DNA of 64,000 nucleotides, from positions 1-64,000 of the forward strand of contig NZ_CP091037.1 in NCBI RefSeq assembly GCF_021534965.1. Reading direction: 5' to 3'. Origin of the DNA: Muricauda sp. SCSIO 65647. Its GTDB lineage: Bacteria > Bacteroidota > Bacteroidia > Flavobacteriales > Flavobacteriaceae. The translations under genes were made by a program, and so were the position numbers. Positions within the stretch are counted from its first letter, which is position 1, and every line of letters starts with the position of its first letter. The notes under the pieces are model-generated. The model had not been told where the DNA came from and made no database searches. It saw only the letters and a program-made list of their open reading frames with translations. Positions 39,593 to 48,335 of the stretch are shown here, in pieces.

Positions 39593-39600
39593 ATCCTTTT
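39593..39600 (+). promoter_or_regulatory. -7 element of the rdgB promoter
   Basis: TACTTTTG matches TAnnTTTG and lies 12 bases before the ATG at 39612. It shows that the longer frame beginning at 39324 is not the translated start. Confidence 0.45.
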
Positions 39601-39611
39601 ATCGATTGACC

Positions 39612-40190
39612 ATGAAGCTTGTTTTTGCCACGCACAACCAAAACAAATTCAAAGAGGTAGCGGTGCTCATGCCCAAAAACATCGAATTGCTCTCGTTGAA
39701 TTCGATAGGATGCCGTACCGAAATACCCGAAACGGGCGCTACCCTGCAAGAAAATGCCCGAATCAAGGCCGATTTTGTGACCCAAAAGTACCAGCTGAAC
39801 TGTTTTGCCGACGACACGGGACTCTTAGTTGAAGGGTTGGATGGAAGACCCGGGGTATATTCGGCCCGCTATGCGGGCGAGCATAAAAGTGCTATTGACA
39901 ACATGCAAAAAGTGCTTACCGAATTGCAGGGTGCCGAAAATCGAAAGGCCTATTTCGAAACCGTCATCGCGCTCAACATCAATGGCGAACAATTCATGTT
40001 TTCTGGAAGAGTGGACGGGAAAATCATTGAAAACCCAAGAGGCGAAAAAGGTTTTGGCTACGACCCGATTTTTATTCCCGAAGGTTACGACAAGACCTTT
40101 GCCGAACTATCCTTAGAAACCAAAAACAAAATCAGCCATCGCGGTCAAGCCATTCAGCACCTGATTCAGTTTTTAAAGAAAAATAGTTGA
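39612..40190 (+). CDS. rdgB: Non-canonical purine NTP pyrophosphatase (RdgB/HAM1)
   Basis: House-cleaning enzyme that hydrolyses ITP, dITP and XTP to the monophosphates. The 192-residue protein starts MKLVFATHNQNKFKEV, the conserved substrate-loop N-terminus, followed by ADDTGLLVEGLDGRPGVYSARYAG (metal-binding Asp), GEKGFGYDPIFIPEGYDKTFAEL and the late ISHRGQAI motif. A frame open from 39324 adds 96 residues that run antisense to the ICMT-like gene and are not real. Its stop overlaps the promoter of the helicase gene downstream. Confidence 0.97.
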   Translation: MKLVFATHNQNKFKEVAVLMPKNIELLSLNSIGCRTEIPETGATLQENARIKADFVTQKYQLNCFADDTGLLVEGLDGRPGVYSARYAGEHKSAIDNMQKVLTELQGAENRKAYFETVIALNINGEQFMFSGRVDGKIIENPRGEKGFGYDPIFIPEGYDKTFAELSLETKNKISHRGQAIQHLIQFLKKNS

Positions 40191-40215
40191 CAATCAGTAA
40201 ATAGCATTACCTTTG
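40187..40215 (+). promoter_or_regulatory. Promoter of the DEAD-box helicase gene
   Basis: TTG (40187-40189, within the rdgB stop region) and TACCTTTG (40208-40215) are 18 bases apart. The predicted leader from about 40221 to 40335 is long, about 115 bases, and contains the palindrome at 40237-40254. Confidence 0.55.
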
Positions 40216-40236
40216 CCGCTTTATTAACGCCGCCGG

Positions 40237-40254
40237 TCCCGATAGCTGTCGGGA
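40237..40254. repeat. Palindromic element TCCCGATAGCTGTCGGGA
   Basis: An 18-base palindrome with one G-T pair. A variant occurs at 60276-60293 (TCCCGATAGCTATCAGAA). In RNA it forms a strong hairpin in the helicase leader. No T-run follows, so it is not a terminator. It looks like a dispersed palindromic repeat. Confidence 0.55.
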
Positions 40255-40335
40255 GAGAAGTGTTGCGATGGGCATAAATAGAACAAGGGAATCGCTCGAT
40301 GCAACACACATTTTTGCGATAACATATTTCTATTT

Positions 40336-42066
40336 ATGACACCATTTGAAACGTTGGGGTTAGACAAACCCTTATTAGATGCCATTTCCGACCTCGGATT
40401 TGAATCTCCCTCAGAAGTACAAGAAAAGGCCATTCCCATATTGCTTTCCGATGAAACCGATTTGGTTGCCCTGGCACAGACGGGAACGGGAAAAACAGCT
40501 GCTTTTGGTTTTCCTTTAATACAGAAGATTCAAAGCGAAAGCCGCACCACACAAGGCCTGATATTGTCACCTACCCGTGAACTCTGCCTGCAGATCACCA
40601 ATGAGATGCAACATTACGCAAAATATGTCAAGGGCTTGAACACTGTCGCCATCTATGGCGGTGCCAGTATTACCGAGCAGGCCAGACAGATCAAAAGAGG
40701 GGCGCAAATAGTGGTAGCGACCCCAGGCCGTATGAAAGACATGATCCAACGGGGCATCGTTGACATCTCAAAAATCGATTATTGCATTCTTGATGAAGCC
40801 GATGAGATGTTGAACATGGGCTTTTATGAAGATATCAAGGACATTCTTTCGAATACGCCCAACGAGAAATCGACTTGGTTGTTCTCGGCCACCATGCCCA
40901 AAGAAGTGGCGACCATAGCCAAAAAATTCATGCACAAGCCAAAAGAAATCACCGTTGGTGAGAAAAATGTGGGTGCGGTCACCGTACAACATGAATTTTA
41001 TCTCGTAGGTGGGCGTGACCGCTATGCTGCCCTTAAGCGATTGGCAGATGCCAATCCCGGAATTTTTTCCGTGGTCTTCTGCCGTACCAAGCGTGATACA
41101 CAAAAGGTAGCCGAAAAGCTCATTGAAGATGGCTATAATGCCGGCGCCCTGCACGGTGACCTCAGCCAGAACCAACGTGATTTGGTGATGAACGCCTTTC
41201 GAAAAAAGCAAATCCAAATGTTGGTGGCCACCGATGTGGCAGCGAGGGGTATCGATGTCGACGATATCACCCACGTGATCAATTATCAACTTCCTGATGA
41301 AATCGAGACCTACACCCATCGCAGCGGAAGAACGGGCAGAGCTGGCAAATCTGGTATTTCAATGGTCATTGTTACGAGAAGCGAGCTTAGAAAAATAAAG
41401 GCCATCGAAAAGAAAATCAAACAAGATTTTGTCGAAAGAAAGATTCCCACGGGTATCGAGATCTGTGAAATACAATTGTACCATCTGGCCAATAACATCA
41501 AGAATACCACCATCAATTCTGAAATCGAGGGATATCTCCCGGCCATCAACGATGTACTTCAAGGCATCGACCGTGATGAGTTGATCAAAAAGGTGGTTTC
41601 TGTCGAATTCAGCCGTTTCTACAATTATTATAGCAAGACCCGTGATTTGAATACCGGCGTTGGTGGCTCTGAAAATGGAAGAGGTGATGGGAAGTCCTCA
41701 GATGGTTCTGTTCGCTACTTCATCAATGTGGGTGAACGTGACGGCTATGATTGGATGTCATTAAAAGATTTTCTAAGGGATAACCTTGGCCTCGACAAAG
41801 ACGACATTTATAGGGTCGATACAAAAGATAGCTTTTCATTCTTCAATACCGATGCCCGTCTGACACCTTTGGTACTGGAAACCTTTAAAGATTTCAAGGT
41901 CAAAGGGCGATATATCAATGTAGAGGTCTCAAAGAACCCTGGAAGGGGCTCTGGCCGCAAAAAAGACAAAAATAGGGGCCGAAGAAAAGACAAGAGGTCA
42001 TCATTCAAAGAAGGTAAAGGCAAGTCAAGAAACCGCAAAAACAAGAGAAAACAGGGCTTCTTTTAG
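40336..42066 (+). CDS. DEAD-box ATP-dependent RNA helicase with DbpA-type RNA-binding domain
   Basis: RNA helicase of 576 residues acting in ribosome assembly or cold adaptation. The core has the Q-motif region FETLGLDKPLLDAISDLGF, Walker A AQTGTGKTAA, PTREL, DEADEMLNMGF, SAT, the ARGIDVDDI block and HRSGRTGRAG. After the core comes a DbpA-type RNA-binding domain (about 455-535; VGERDGYDWMSLKDFL) and a very basic tail of some 40 residues rich in Lys, Arg and Gly. This layout matches DeaD/CsdA and DbpA relatives. The long palindrome-containing leader suggests post-transcriptional control. Confidence 0.94.
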   Translation: MTPFETLGLDKPLLDAISDLGFESPSEVQEKAIPILLSDETDLVALAQTGTGKTAAFGFPLIQKIQSESRTTQGLILSPTRELCLQITNEMQHYAKYVKGLNTVAIYGGASITEQARQIKRGAQIVVATPGRMKDMIQRGIVDISKIDYCILDEADEMLNMGFYEDIKDILSNTPNEKSTWLFSATMPKEVATIAKKFMHKPKEITVGEKNVGAVTVQHEFYLVGGRDRYAALKRLADANPGIFSVVFCRTKRDTQKVAEKLIEDGYNAGALHGDLSQNQRDLVMNAFRKKQIQMLVATDVAARGIDVDDITHVINYQLPDEIETYTHRSGRTGRAGKSGISMVIVTRSELRKIKAIEKKIKQDFVERKIPTGIEICEIQLYHLANNIKNTTINSEIEGYLPAINDVLQGIDRDELIKKVVSVEFSRFYNYYSKTRDLNTGVGGSENGRGDGKSSDGSVRYFINVGERDGYDWMSLKDFLRDNLGLDKDDIYRVDTKDSFSFFNTDARLTPLVLETFKDFKVKGRYINVEVSKNPGRGSGRKKDKNRGRRKDKRSSFKEGKGKSRNRKNKRKQGFF

Positions 42067-42132
42067 TTAAGGGTATATTAATTTCGAGGCCCTATCTTCT
42101 TTGTTTAGTATTTTTATGACGAAAATTGCTGC

Positions 42133-42906
42133 ATGAAAAAACTTTTCCCTTTGGTTTTCTTACTGGTTTGTTTTCAAGGATTTTCCCAGGAAGAAGATAC
42201 CCTCCCTTCCCAAGAATTGACTGCCACTGTGGTCAATGCACAGACCGATTTACCTTTAGAGAGTGTGCATATCATCAACTTGAACAAGGTCATCGGCACC
42301 ATCACGAATCCAGAAGGAAAGTTTACCATTACGGCCTCCGTCAATGACACTCTGTATCTCACCTATTTAGGGTTCAAATCCCAAAAGGTAAGGGTCACCA
42401 ATGACATGTTTCGGTTCGGGGACACGAAGGTCGCGTTGACCGAATTGGCATATGCACTTGAAGAAGTGATTGTAAGGCCCTATCAGCTTACCGGTTACCT
42501 TGAAATCGATGTAAAGAACCTGCCCATCAACAATTCATATCAATACAGTATCTCTGGGCTCAATAGAAGCTATGAGGCCGGCAATAAGAGTCCGAGTGCA
42601 GTGACCAAGGTACTAGGGGCCATATTGAATCCTGCAGATTTATTGCGCAATCTCTTCGGCAAAAAACCACAGCAGATGCGTAAACTTCGAAAAATGAAAG
42701 ATGATGATGAGATACGCAATCTATTGGCCTCAAAATTTGACCGTGAGACACTTACCCAGCTTTTGCAACTTGAAAAAGTTGACATTGAAGATATCTTGAA
42801 CAATTGCAACTATTCGAGATCGTTCATCATGACCGCCAATGATCTTCAAATTTTGGATGCCATCAGCAGTTGCTATGAAGAGTACAAAGTACTTAACAGA
42901 AAATGA
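42133..42906 (+). CDS. Carboxypeptidase-regulatory-like domain protein, secreted
   Basis: This 257-residue protein has a signal peptide (residues 1-19, CFQGFSQ), a carboxypeptidase-regulatory-like beta-sandwich at about 30-115 (LTATVVNAQTDLPLESVHI, then TNPEGKFTITASVNDTLYLTYLGFKSQ), and a charged helical C-terminal half not shared with TonB receptors. It ends with an odd motif of two Cys (NNCNYS and SSCYEEY). Such stand-alone domains are common in Bacteroidota; function unknown. It precedes the amylase gene by 65 bases, which may be chance. Confidence 0.8.
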   Translation: MKKLFPLVFLLVCFQGFSQEEDTLPSQELTATVVNAQTDLPLESVHIINLNKVIGTITNPEGKFTITASVNDTLYLTYLGFKSQKVRVTNDMFRFGDTKVALTELAYALEEVIVRPYQLTGYLEIDVKNLPINNSYQYSISGLNRSYEAGNKSPSAVTKVLGAILNPADLLRNLFGKKPQQMRKLRKMKDDDEIRNLLASKFDRETLTQLLQLEKVDIEDILNNCNYSRSFIMTANDLQILDAISSCYEEYKVLNRK

Positions 42907-42971
42907 CCTTCGTCTCAAATAAATTTTATAATTACGTTCGCATTTTTTAGCTTTAGGCAAAATCCCTGAAG

Positions 42972-44663
42972 ATGAAAAAACTACTTATCGCCATGTCGAT
43001 ATTGACCTTTCTTTTTGGCTGCAAAAAAAAACCAGCGCCGCCTGAAAAACCTACAAACGATGCCGCTGCAGCCGAAATCGAAACCAAAAAGAAAGCTCCT
43101 TTTGTTTGGGAAGGAGCCAACATATATTTTCTACTTACGGACAGGTTCAACAACGGAAATCCAGAAAATGACGTGAACTTCGAAAGAACTGACAGCACGG
43201 CGGTGCTAAGGGGGTTCATGGGCGGTGATATAGCCGGAATCACCCAAAAAATAAAGGACGGATACTTCACTGATTTGGGCATCAATGCCATTTGGTTCAC
43301 GCCTGTTATAGAGCAAATACATGGGGCGACCGATGAAGGCACCGGCAATACCTATGGCTATCATGGGTATTGGGCAAAGGATTGGACGACCTTAGACCCC
43401 AACTTCGGTAACAAAAAAGATTTGGGAGAATTGGTAAAATTGGCCCATTTAAAAGGCATACGTGTACTCTTGGATGTGGTTTTGAACCATACCGGACCCG
43501 TTACTGACAAAGACCCCGTTTGGCCTTCTGAGTGGGTACGTACCGAACCTACCTGTACCTTTGACACTTACGAAAATACCACTGCCTGTACACTGGTCAA
43601 GAATCTACCCGATGTACTGACCGAGTCAGATGAGCCGGTCGAATTGCCCGATGCCCTTTTGGCCAAATGGAAAGAAGAGGGCCGCTTGAGCCAAGAACTG
43701 GATGAACTTCAGTTGTTTTTTGAACGAACCGGTTACCCGAGGGCACCACGCTTTTATATCATTAAATGGCTTACCGATTACATACATGAATTTGGGGTGG
43801 ATGGATTTCGAGTGGATACCGTAAAGCATGTCAACGAAAATGCTTGGGCCGAACTCAAAAAAGAAGCAGATTACGCCTTCGGTACCTGGAAAAAGAAACA
43901 TCCCGACCAAGTCTTGGACAACAATGAATTTTATATGGTCGGCGAAGTCTATAATTACGGTATCTCAGGTGGAAGGTTGTTTGATTTTGGTGACAAAAAG
44001 GTCGATTATTTTGACCACGGATTCAAAAGCCTCATCAACTTTGAGTTGAAAAATGATGCCAAAAACAGTTATGAGAAGGTCTTTAGAAAGTACAACTCTT
44101 TATTGCATACCAAATTAAAGGGCAAGAGTGTGCTCAACTACCTTACTTCACATGACGATGGCAGCCCATTTGACCAAGAGCGCACCAAACCATATAAATC
44201 TGCCAATGTACTGCTCTTAACACCAGGGGCTTCACAGGTATATTATGGCGATGAAACGGCCAGACCATTGATCATTGAAGGTACAGAAGGTGATGCCACC
44301 CTACGCTCTTTTATGAATTGGAAAGATTTGGACACCATACCCAAAATTCAAAAAATTCATGAGCACTGGCAAAAATTGGGGCAGTTTAGAAGAGATCACC
44401 CAGCCGTGGGCGCTGGAAAACACAAACGATTGGCCTCAAAACCCTATGTATTTTCTAGAACGTATGTCGACGGTGAATACAAAGACAAAGTGGTCATTGG
44501 TCTTGATTTGCCCAAAGGGAAAAAATCACTTCGGGTCAAAGGCTTCTTTGGCAATGGCACCAAGCTTCTTGATACCTATTCAAATACCGAGGTCGTTGTC
44601 AAGAATGGTAGGGTTACCCTTGAAAACGATTTTGAAATGGCTCTCTTAGAATTGGTAGAGTAG
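42972..44663 (+). CDS. GH13 alpha-amylase-family lipoprotein
   Basis: Starch- or maltodextrin-active glycoside hydrolase of 563 residues. The lipobox LFGC (Cys17) is followed by KKKP rather than an acidic surface-export signal, so it is probably periplasmic. GH13 motifs are complete: DVVLNHTG (I), GFRVDTVKH (II) with nucleophile Asp282, GEVYNYG (III) with acid Glu325, and LTSHDD (IV) with Asp395. A C-terminal beta domain follows (KVVIGLDLPKGKKSLRV). The early LLTDRFNNGNPEND calcium-site segment fits alpha-amylase or cyclomaltodextrinase-like enzymes. No SusC/SusD pair is adjacent. Confidence 0.93.
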   Translation: MKKLLIAMSILTFLFGCKKKPAPPEKPTNDAAAAEIETKKKAPFVWEGANIYFLLTDRFNNGNPENDVNFERTDSTAVLRGFMGGDIAGITQKIKDGYFTDLGINAIWFTPVIEQIHGATDEGTGNTYGYHGYWAKDWTTLDPNFGNKKDLGELVKLAHLKGIRVLLDVVLNHTGPVTDKDPVWPSEWVRTEPTCTFDTYENTTACTLVKNLPDVLTESDEPVELPDALLAKWKEEGRLSQELDELQLFFERTGYPRAPRFYIIKWLTDYIHEFGVDGFRVDTVKHVNENAWAELKKEADYAFGTWKKKHPDQVLDNNEFYMVGEVYNYGISGGRLFDFGDKKVDYFDHGFKSLINFELKNDAKNSYEKVFRKYNSLLHTKLKGKSVLNYLTSHDDGSPFDQERTKPYKSANVLLLTPGASQVYYGDETARPLIIEGTEGDATLRSFMNWKDLDTIPKIQKIHEHWQKLGQFRRDHPAVGAGKHKRLASKPYVFSRTYVDGEYKDKVVIGLDLPKGKKSLRVKGFFGNGTKLLDTYSNTEVVVKNGRVTLENDFEMALLELVE

Positions 44664-44717
44664 CCCATCTTTGTTCAGGCAGGGGCATGCAAGGCTTATG
44701 GCACAGTAGAGAAACGC

Positions 44718-45098
44718 TTATTTTCTCGAATGCAGGGCGATTCGATTGCCCTCTGAATCATGAAAAAGTCCCATATACCCTACTTCGGCACTGATCTGGG
44801 TCTTGGGTTTTAGAATACGGCCACCCGCTGCTTCTACCCTATTGAGTTCGTTTTGTACATCATCGCTCGAAAAATAGATGAGCACCCCTTCCTTTCGGTT
44901 GGGTATGTACCACTCAGGTTGCAAAATAAGTGAGCCTGAACAACCATGTAGCCCTTCATCCCATGGGAACCAGCCCATCAACGTACCGCCAAAGTCTTGC
45001 ACTTGAATTTCAATCTGAAATACTTCTTCGTAAAATTTTTTGGCACGATCCATGTCCACCACGGGAATTTCGAACCAGCCTACCATATTTTGTTTCAT
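44718..45098 (-). CDS. VOC-family (glyoxalase-like) protein
   Basis: This 126-residue protein has one vicinal-oxygen-chelate module: VGWFEIPVVDMDRAKKFYEEVFQIEI, a middle LMGWFPWDEG segment and the end MGLFHDSEGNRIALHS. The family includes glyoxalase I, dioxygenases and antibiotic-binding proteins; nothing here fixes the activity. It follows an SRPBCC gene in the same direction, 41 bases away, a pairing that is common for small-molecule binding proteins but of unknown meaning. Confidence 0.88.
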   Translation of the reverse strand: MKQNMVGWFEIPVVDMDRAKKFYEEVFQIEIQVQDFGGTLMGWFPWDEGLHGCSGSLILQPEWYIPNRKEGVLIYFSSDDVQNELNRVEAAGGRILKPKTQISAEVGYMGLFHDSEGNRIALHSRK

Positions 45099-45139
45099 AT
45101 TAAATCACACTATCATTCTGGGCCATAATCGTTATGCGG

Positions 45140-45667
45140 TTATTCTTCCAATTTTGCTTTTAGGCTTTCCAATCCCTCCTCAAAATCTTTTCCTACCATT
45201 TTGTCCATGCTCATGAACAACATCATGATGCTCATCGGAAACTTGTTTTTGCCAGAAAAACCCCAAGTGACCTTAGTGCCCCCACTACCAGAGTCTTCGG
45301 TGGTCATATAGGCATCTGAAGTCGATTTAAAAGGTTTTAAAAAGCGTAGTTCAGATTCAACGCGCTCACCATCGACAATCTTGGTGATCTCTTGTTCGCC
45401 CTCTCCGACTTCTTTGTTACCGTTCCAATAACTCATGGCTCCTACTTCACCATCAGTACCTCTAAACTCTTTGTGCATGTCTGGGTCTTTTTTGCTCCAT
45501 GGTGACCACTCATCTTGCTTTTTGAGCGACCGTAAATAGGCAAAAACTTCATCTTTGGGTTTTGCAACTACTATCGATCGTGAAACATCGTACGTCTTCG
45601 GAGCGATCAAGGCCAATACTAACACCAGCAAAACAATGCCCCCTAAAATGTAAAGTAATATTGTCAT
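45140..45667 (-). CDS. SRPBCC-family (START/polyketide cyclase-like) membrane-anchored protein
   Basis: This 175-residue protein starts with a transmembrane segment (residues 3-22, LLYILGGIVLLVLVLALIA) followed by an SRPBCC hydrophobic-pocket domain (VSRSIVVAKPKDEVFAYLRSL, DEWSPWSKKDPDM, then KVTWGFSGKNKFP). Such proteins bind small hydrophobic ligands. The ligand is unknown. It lies between the TrmH-type methylase gene and the VOC gene, all on the minus strand with gaps of about 40 bases, so a common transcript is possible. Confidence 0.85.
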   Translation of the reverse strand: MTILLYILGGIVLLVLVLALIAPKTYDVSRSIVVAKPKDEVFAYLRSLKKQDEWSPWSKKDPDMHKEFRGTDGEVGAMSYWNGNKEVGEGEQEITKIVDGERVESELRFLKPFKSTSDAYMTTEDSGSGGTKVTWGFSGKNKFPMSIMMLFMSMDKMVGKDFEEGLESLKAKLEE

Positions 45668-45707
45668 CTACTCTTTGAATTGGTTACACCTACAATGTAC
45701 AAAAAAG

Positions 45708-46361
45708 TCAGCTTGAACGGTATCTGCCGATGATCGCTTCCACATTTTTGATAGATTTTTTCACCCAATCAAATCTCTTGGCCATCATTTCATCATCGGT
45801 CAGTTGCCATTCTATGCTGCTCTTACGTAGTCTTTGTGTCAATTCTTGAATGATTATGGCAGCCGACACAGAAATGTTGAGGCTTTCAGAAAAGCCCACC
45901 ATAGGTATTTTTAAAAAACCATCGGCTTGTTGCATAACAGCTTCACTGAGTCCTTCTTTTTCAGTTCCGAAAAAAAGGGCCGTTTTTGCCTTTAATTGAA
46001 ACCCTTGTAATAAACCGGAATCATCATGGGGGGTAGTGGCAATTATCTGATATCCCTTGTTCTTCAATACATTCATGCATTCTTGGCTTGATCGGTAACG
46101 GCTGACATCTACCCATTGTTCGGCCCCCATTGCAATATTCTTGTCCAAACGCTGCCCGAAACGGTCTTCGACCACATGTAGTTCTTGTATGCCGAAAGCA
46201 TCACAGCTCCGCAGCACTGCACTGGTATTGTGCAATTGAAACACATCTTCGATGGCTACGGTCAAAAATTTTGTTCGATGGGCCAAAACATCTGAAAAGC
46301 GTTCTTTTCGCTCTTCAGATACAAATCCTTCCAAATAGGCCAACAAATCACGATCGATCAT
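45708..46361 (-). CDS. TrmH-family tRNA/rRNA 2'-O-methyltransferase
   Basis: SPOUT-superfamily RNA ribose methyltransferase of 217 residues, similar to TrmH, which modifies G18 of tRNA. It has VAIEDVFQLHNTSAVLRSCDAFGIQELHVVE, the TALFFGTEKEGLSEAVMQQAD motif 2 and the IPMVGFSESLNISVSAAIIIQEL motif 3 that forms the SAM knot. ATG 46361 is chosen; the frame extends to a TTG at 46370 that lies at a -7-like box (TATCTTGG). The 217 residues match TrmH. The exact target is inferred from family resemblance. Confidence 0.9.
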   Translation of the reverse strand: MIDRDLLAYLEGFVSEERKERFSDVLAHRTKFLTVAIEDVFQLHNTSAVLRSCDAFGIQELHVVEDRFGQRLDKNIAMGAEQWVDVSRYRSSQECMNVLKNKGYQIIATTPHDDSGLLQGFQLKAKTALFFGTEKEGLSEAVMQQADGFLKIPMVGFSESLNISVSAAIIIQELTQRLRKSSIEWQLTDDEMMAKRFDWVKKSIKNVEAIIGRYRSS

Positions 46362-46565
46362 AAATGCCAAGATAAAAAATATGGTGCTACCATGAATTTA
46401 ATGGGCAATAGAGGTTGCTTTCATATAGACTTAAGACAATCTTATATAGAATATAAGACCTTTTATCGCATACAATACGGGGCTTTTGGCAACCATTCTG
46501 TCTTTTTGTCTTCTATCACCCAAAAAACAGCGCCATCGTTTTCCACAATAAAACCTTAAAAAGGC

Positions 46566-46573
46566 TATTTTTG
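46566..46573 (+). promoter_or_regulatory. -7 element of the sirtuin gene promoter
   Basis: TATTTTTG ends 6 bases before the GTG start, so the message should be leaderless. No TTG is seen at -33. Confidence 0.45.
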
Positions 46574-46578
46574 GTTTT

Positions 46579-47277
46579 GTGGAACGAAAAAGAATAGTGG
46601 TATTGACAGGAGCGGGCATGAGTGCCGAGAGCGGACTCAAAACCTTTCGTGATGCCAATGGTCTTTGGGAAGGACATGATGTAATGCAAGTGGCCTCACC
46701 ACAAGGTTTTGCGAGCAATCCTGAGTTAGTGCTCGAATTCTATAACCAACGTAGAAGACAACTTTTAGAGGTAGAGCCCAATGAAGGGCACAAAGCTTTG
46801 GCTGTGCTTGAAGAAAAATTTGAGGTGAACATCATTACCCAAAATATCGATAACCTTCATGAACAGGCTGGAAGTAAAAATGTATTGCACCTTCATGGCG
46901 AATTGTTCAAGGTTCGCAGTACGGTCAATGAAAATCTGGTGCTCGATTGGAAAAAAGACCTAAACTGGGGCGATTTTGATGAAGATGGCCACCAACTACG
47001 GCCACATATTGTGTGGTTCGGTGAAATGGTGCCCATGTTGGGGCCGGCCATCGAAATCACCCAAACTGCCGATATTTTGATGATTATCGGTACGTCAATG
47101 CAAGTATATCCAGCAGCCGGTTTGGTCAATTATGCACCCTATGGTACGCCCATATATTTCATAGACCCCAGACCCAATGTTCACCATTCTGATTTTGACA
47201 ACTTGACCATAATTGAAAAAACAGCGGTAGAAGGTGTACCGCGATTGGTTACTGAGTTATTCCATACCGCAATCTAG
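46579..47277 (+). CDS. Sir2-family NAD-dependent protein deacylase, zinc-less form
   Basis: Removes acyl groups from lysines using NAD. The 232-residue protein has the NAD-binding LTGAGMSAESGLKTFRDANGLWEG, the TQNIDNLHEQAG block, catalytic His in LHLHGELF, HIVWFGEMVP and the GTSMQVYPAAGLV strand. It contains no cysteine at all, so the four-Cys zinc site of most sirtuins is absent and replaced by a short acidic loop (WKKDLNWGDFDEDGHQ). The GTG at 46579 is the only start that keeps the GAG motif. Its 3' end overlaps the convergent haem-binding-domain gene by 29 bases. Confidence 0.93.
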   Translation: MERKRIVVLTGAGMSAESGLKTFRDANGLWEGHDVMQVASPQGFASNPELVLEFYNQRRRQLLEVEPNEGHKALAVLEEKFEVNIITQNIDNLHEQAGSKNVLHLHGELFKVRSTVNENLVLDWKKDLNWGDFDEDGHQLRPHIVWFGEMVPMLGPAIEITQTADILMIIGTSMQVYPAAGLVNYAPYGTPIYFIDPRPNVHHSDFDNLTIIEKTAVEGVPRLVTELFHTAI

Positions 47278-47716
47278 CTTCTTGGGCCCAAGCCGATATC
47301 GTCTCACGTTGTTCTTGGGTCAAACGGGCTTCTTGATGTGTCCAAGTATATTCTTTGAGGGGCATTTTTTCCTCTTTTACCTCCTCAATGATCTCTTCCA
47401 ACTTGTGGTCTTTTTTTTCGGCATCATAGTTTTCCCAATTTGAAAAATCCAAATGCCCCTTACCGTGTTCGATATGGTCGGCCAACCAATATGATACAGG
47501 GGCAATATTGTTGTACCAAGGGTATACTGTATTATCACTATGGCAATCGTAGCAGGTAGTCTCGAGCAATTGCTTCACCTCTTGTGACGGATTGGTCTCC
47601 GATTCAAAAACGGCCACATAATCAGGATCGTCGGTCACATTTTTATCGGGACGGATAAATTGCATCACCACAAAAACCACGAGTAGTGCAACCGCTATTT
47701 TTTTCGCTATTTTCAT
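47249..47716 (-). CDS. Haem-binding-domain protein with one CxxCH site
   Basis: This 155-residue protein has an N-terminal membrane anchor or signal (residues 5-20) and a single haem-attachment site, Cys55-x-x-Cys58-His59 in CYDCHSDNTVYPWYNNIAPVSYW, the signature of the Bacteroidota haem_bd family. The rest is acidic and helical (EEIIEEVKEEKMP). It should face the periplasm and carry one c-type haem. The partner is unknown. The 3' end runs 29 bases into the sirtuin gene on the other strand. Confidence 0.85.
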   Translation of the reverse strand: MKIAKKIAVALLVVFVVMQFIRPDKNVTDDPDYVAVFESETNPSQEVKQLLETTCYDCHSDNTVYPWYNNIAPVSYWLADHIEHGKGHLDFSNWENYDAEKKDHKLEEIIEEVKEEKMPLKEYTWTHQEARLTQEQRETISAWAQEARLRYGITQ

Positions 47717-47748
47717 CTCTGGATTGATTTCGATAAAAATAGCATTTT

Positions 47749-48321
47749 GTGACCAAAGAACAACTGCATCAAAAATTAAATTCAGGGCGCTTATCGAAAG
47801 TACAAATAGATGGTTTGGTGGCCGAACTGGAACAGCACCCTGAACTGGTGGGCCACCTCTTGCAAGAAGTGTTTGAAGAGGATAAAGGCGATACCTTCAA
47901 TGCGAGTTGGACCTTTGATCATCTGATGCGCAAAAAACTCCCCTATCTTTTACCTTTCTTGCAACCATTTGTCGATGGTCTCGAAACACTACGGTCACAA
48001 TCATGTATTCGCCCCATGGCCCATGTATGTGAGCTATTGACAATAGCCTATTTCAAAAAAAAGGATCCTGCCTTTCAAAAAAACATATCCGACGAAAACC
48101 TTGAGCAATTGGTCACGGTCTGTTTTGATTGGCTCATAGGCCAGAACAAGGTCGCGGCAAAGGTTTTTGCCATGACCAGTCTCTCGCATCTTGGAGAAAA
48201 ATTCGATTGGGTGCATCCCGAACTCAAAATGGTACTTGAACAGACCATTTCGAGTGGAACCGCGGGGTACAAGAACAGGGCCAAAAAAACCTTGGACAGA
48301 CTCAAGGCACTACGCCATTAA
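47749..48321 (+). CDS. Helical-repeat protein of unknown function upstream of purB
   Basis: This 190-residue cytoplasmic protein starts with GTG at 47749 (MTKEQLHQKLNSGRLSK). It is predicted all-helical with HEAT-like repeats (LLPFLQPFVDGLETLRSQSCIRPM, then VAAKVFAMTSLSHLGEKFDW) and ends with a basic helix. It has none of the fumarase/adenylosuccinate-lyase signatures, so any lyase name taken from its neighbour would be wrong. It ends 42 bases before purB but purB has its own -7 box. Function unknown. Confidence 0.75.
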   Translation: MTKEQLHQKLNSGRLSKVQIDGLVAELEQHPELVGHLLQEVFEEDKGDTFNASWTFDHLMRKKLPYLLPFLQPFVDGLETLRSQSCIRPMAHVCELLTIAYFKKKDPAFQKNISDENLEQLVTVCFDWLIGQNKVAAKVFAMTSLSHLGEKFDWVHPELKMVLEQTISSGTAGYKNRAKKTLDRLKALRH

Positions 48322-48335
48322 ACCAAGTGTTTGAG

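Noticed and set aside
39324-39611. N-terminal extension of RdgB
   Set aside because: It is antisense to the ICMT-like gene, and a -7 box at 39593-39600 places the transcript start just before ATG 39612.
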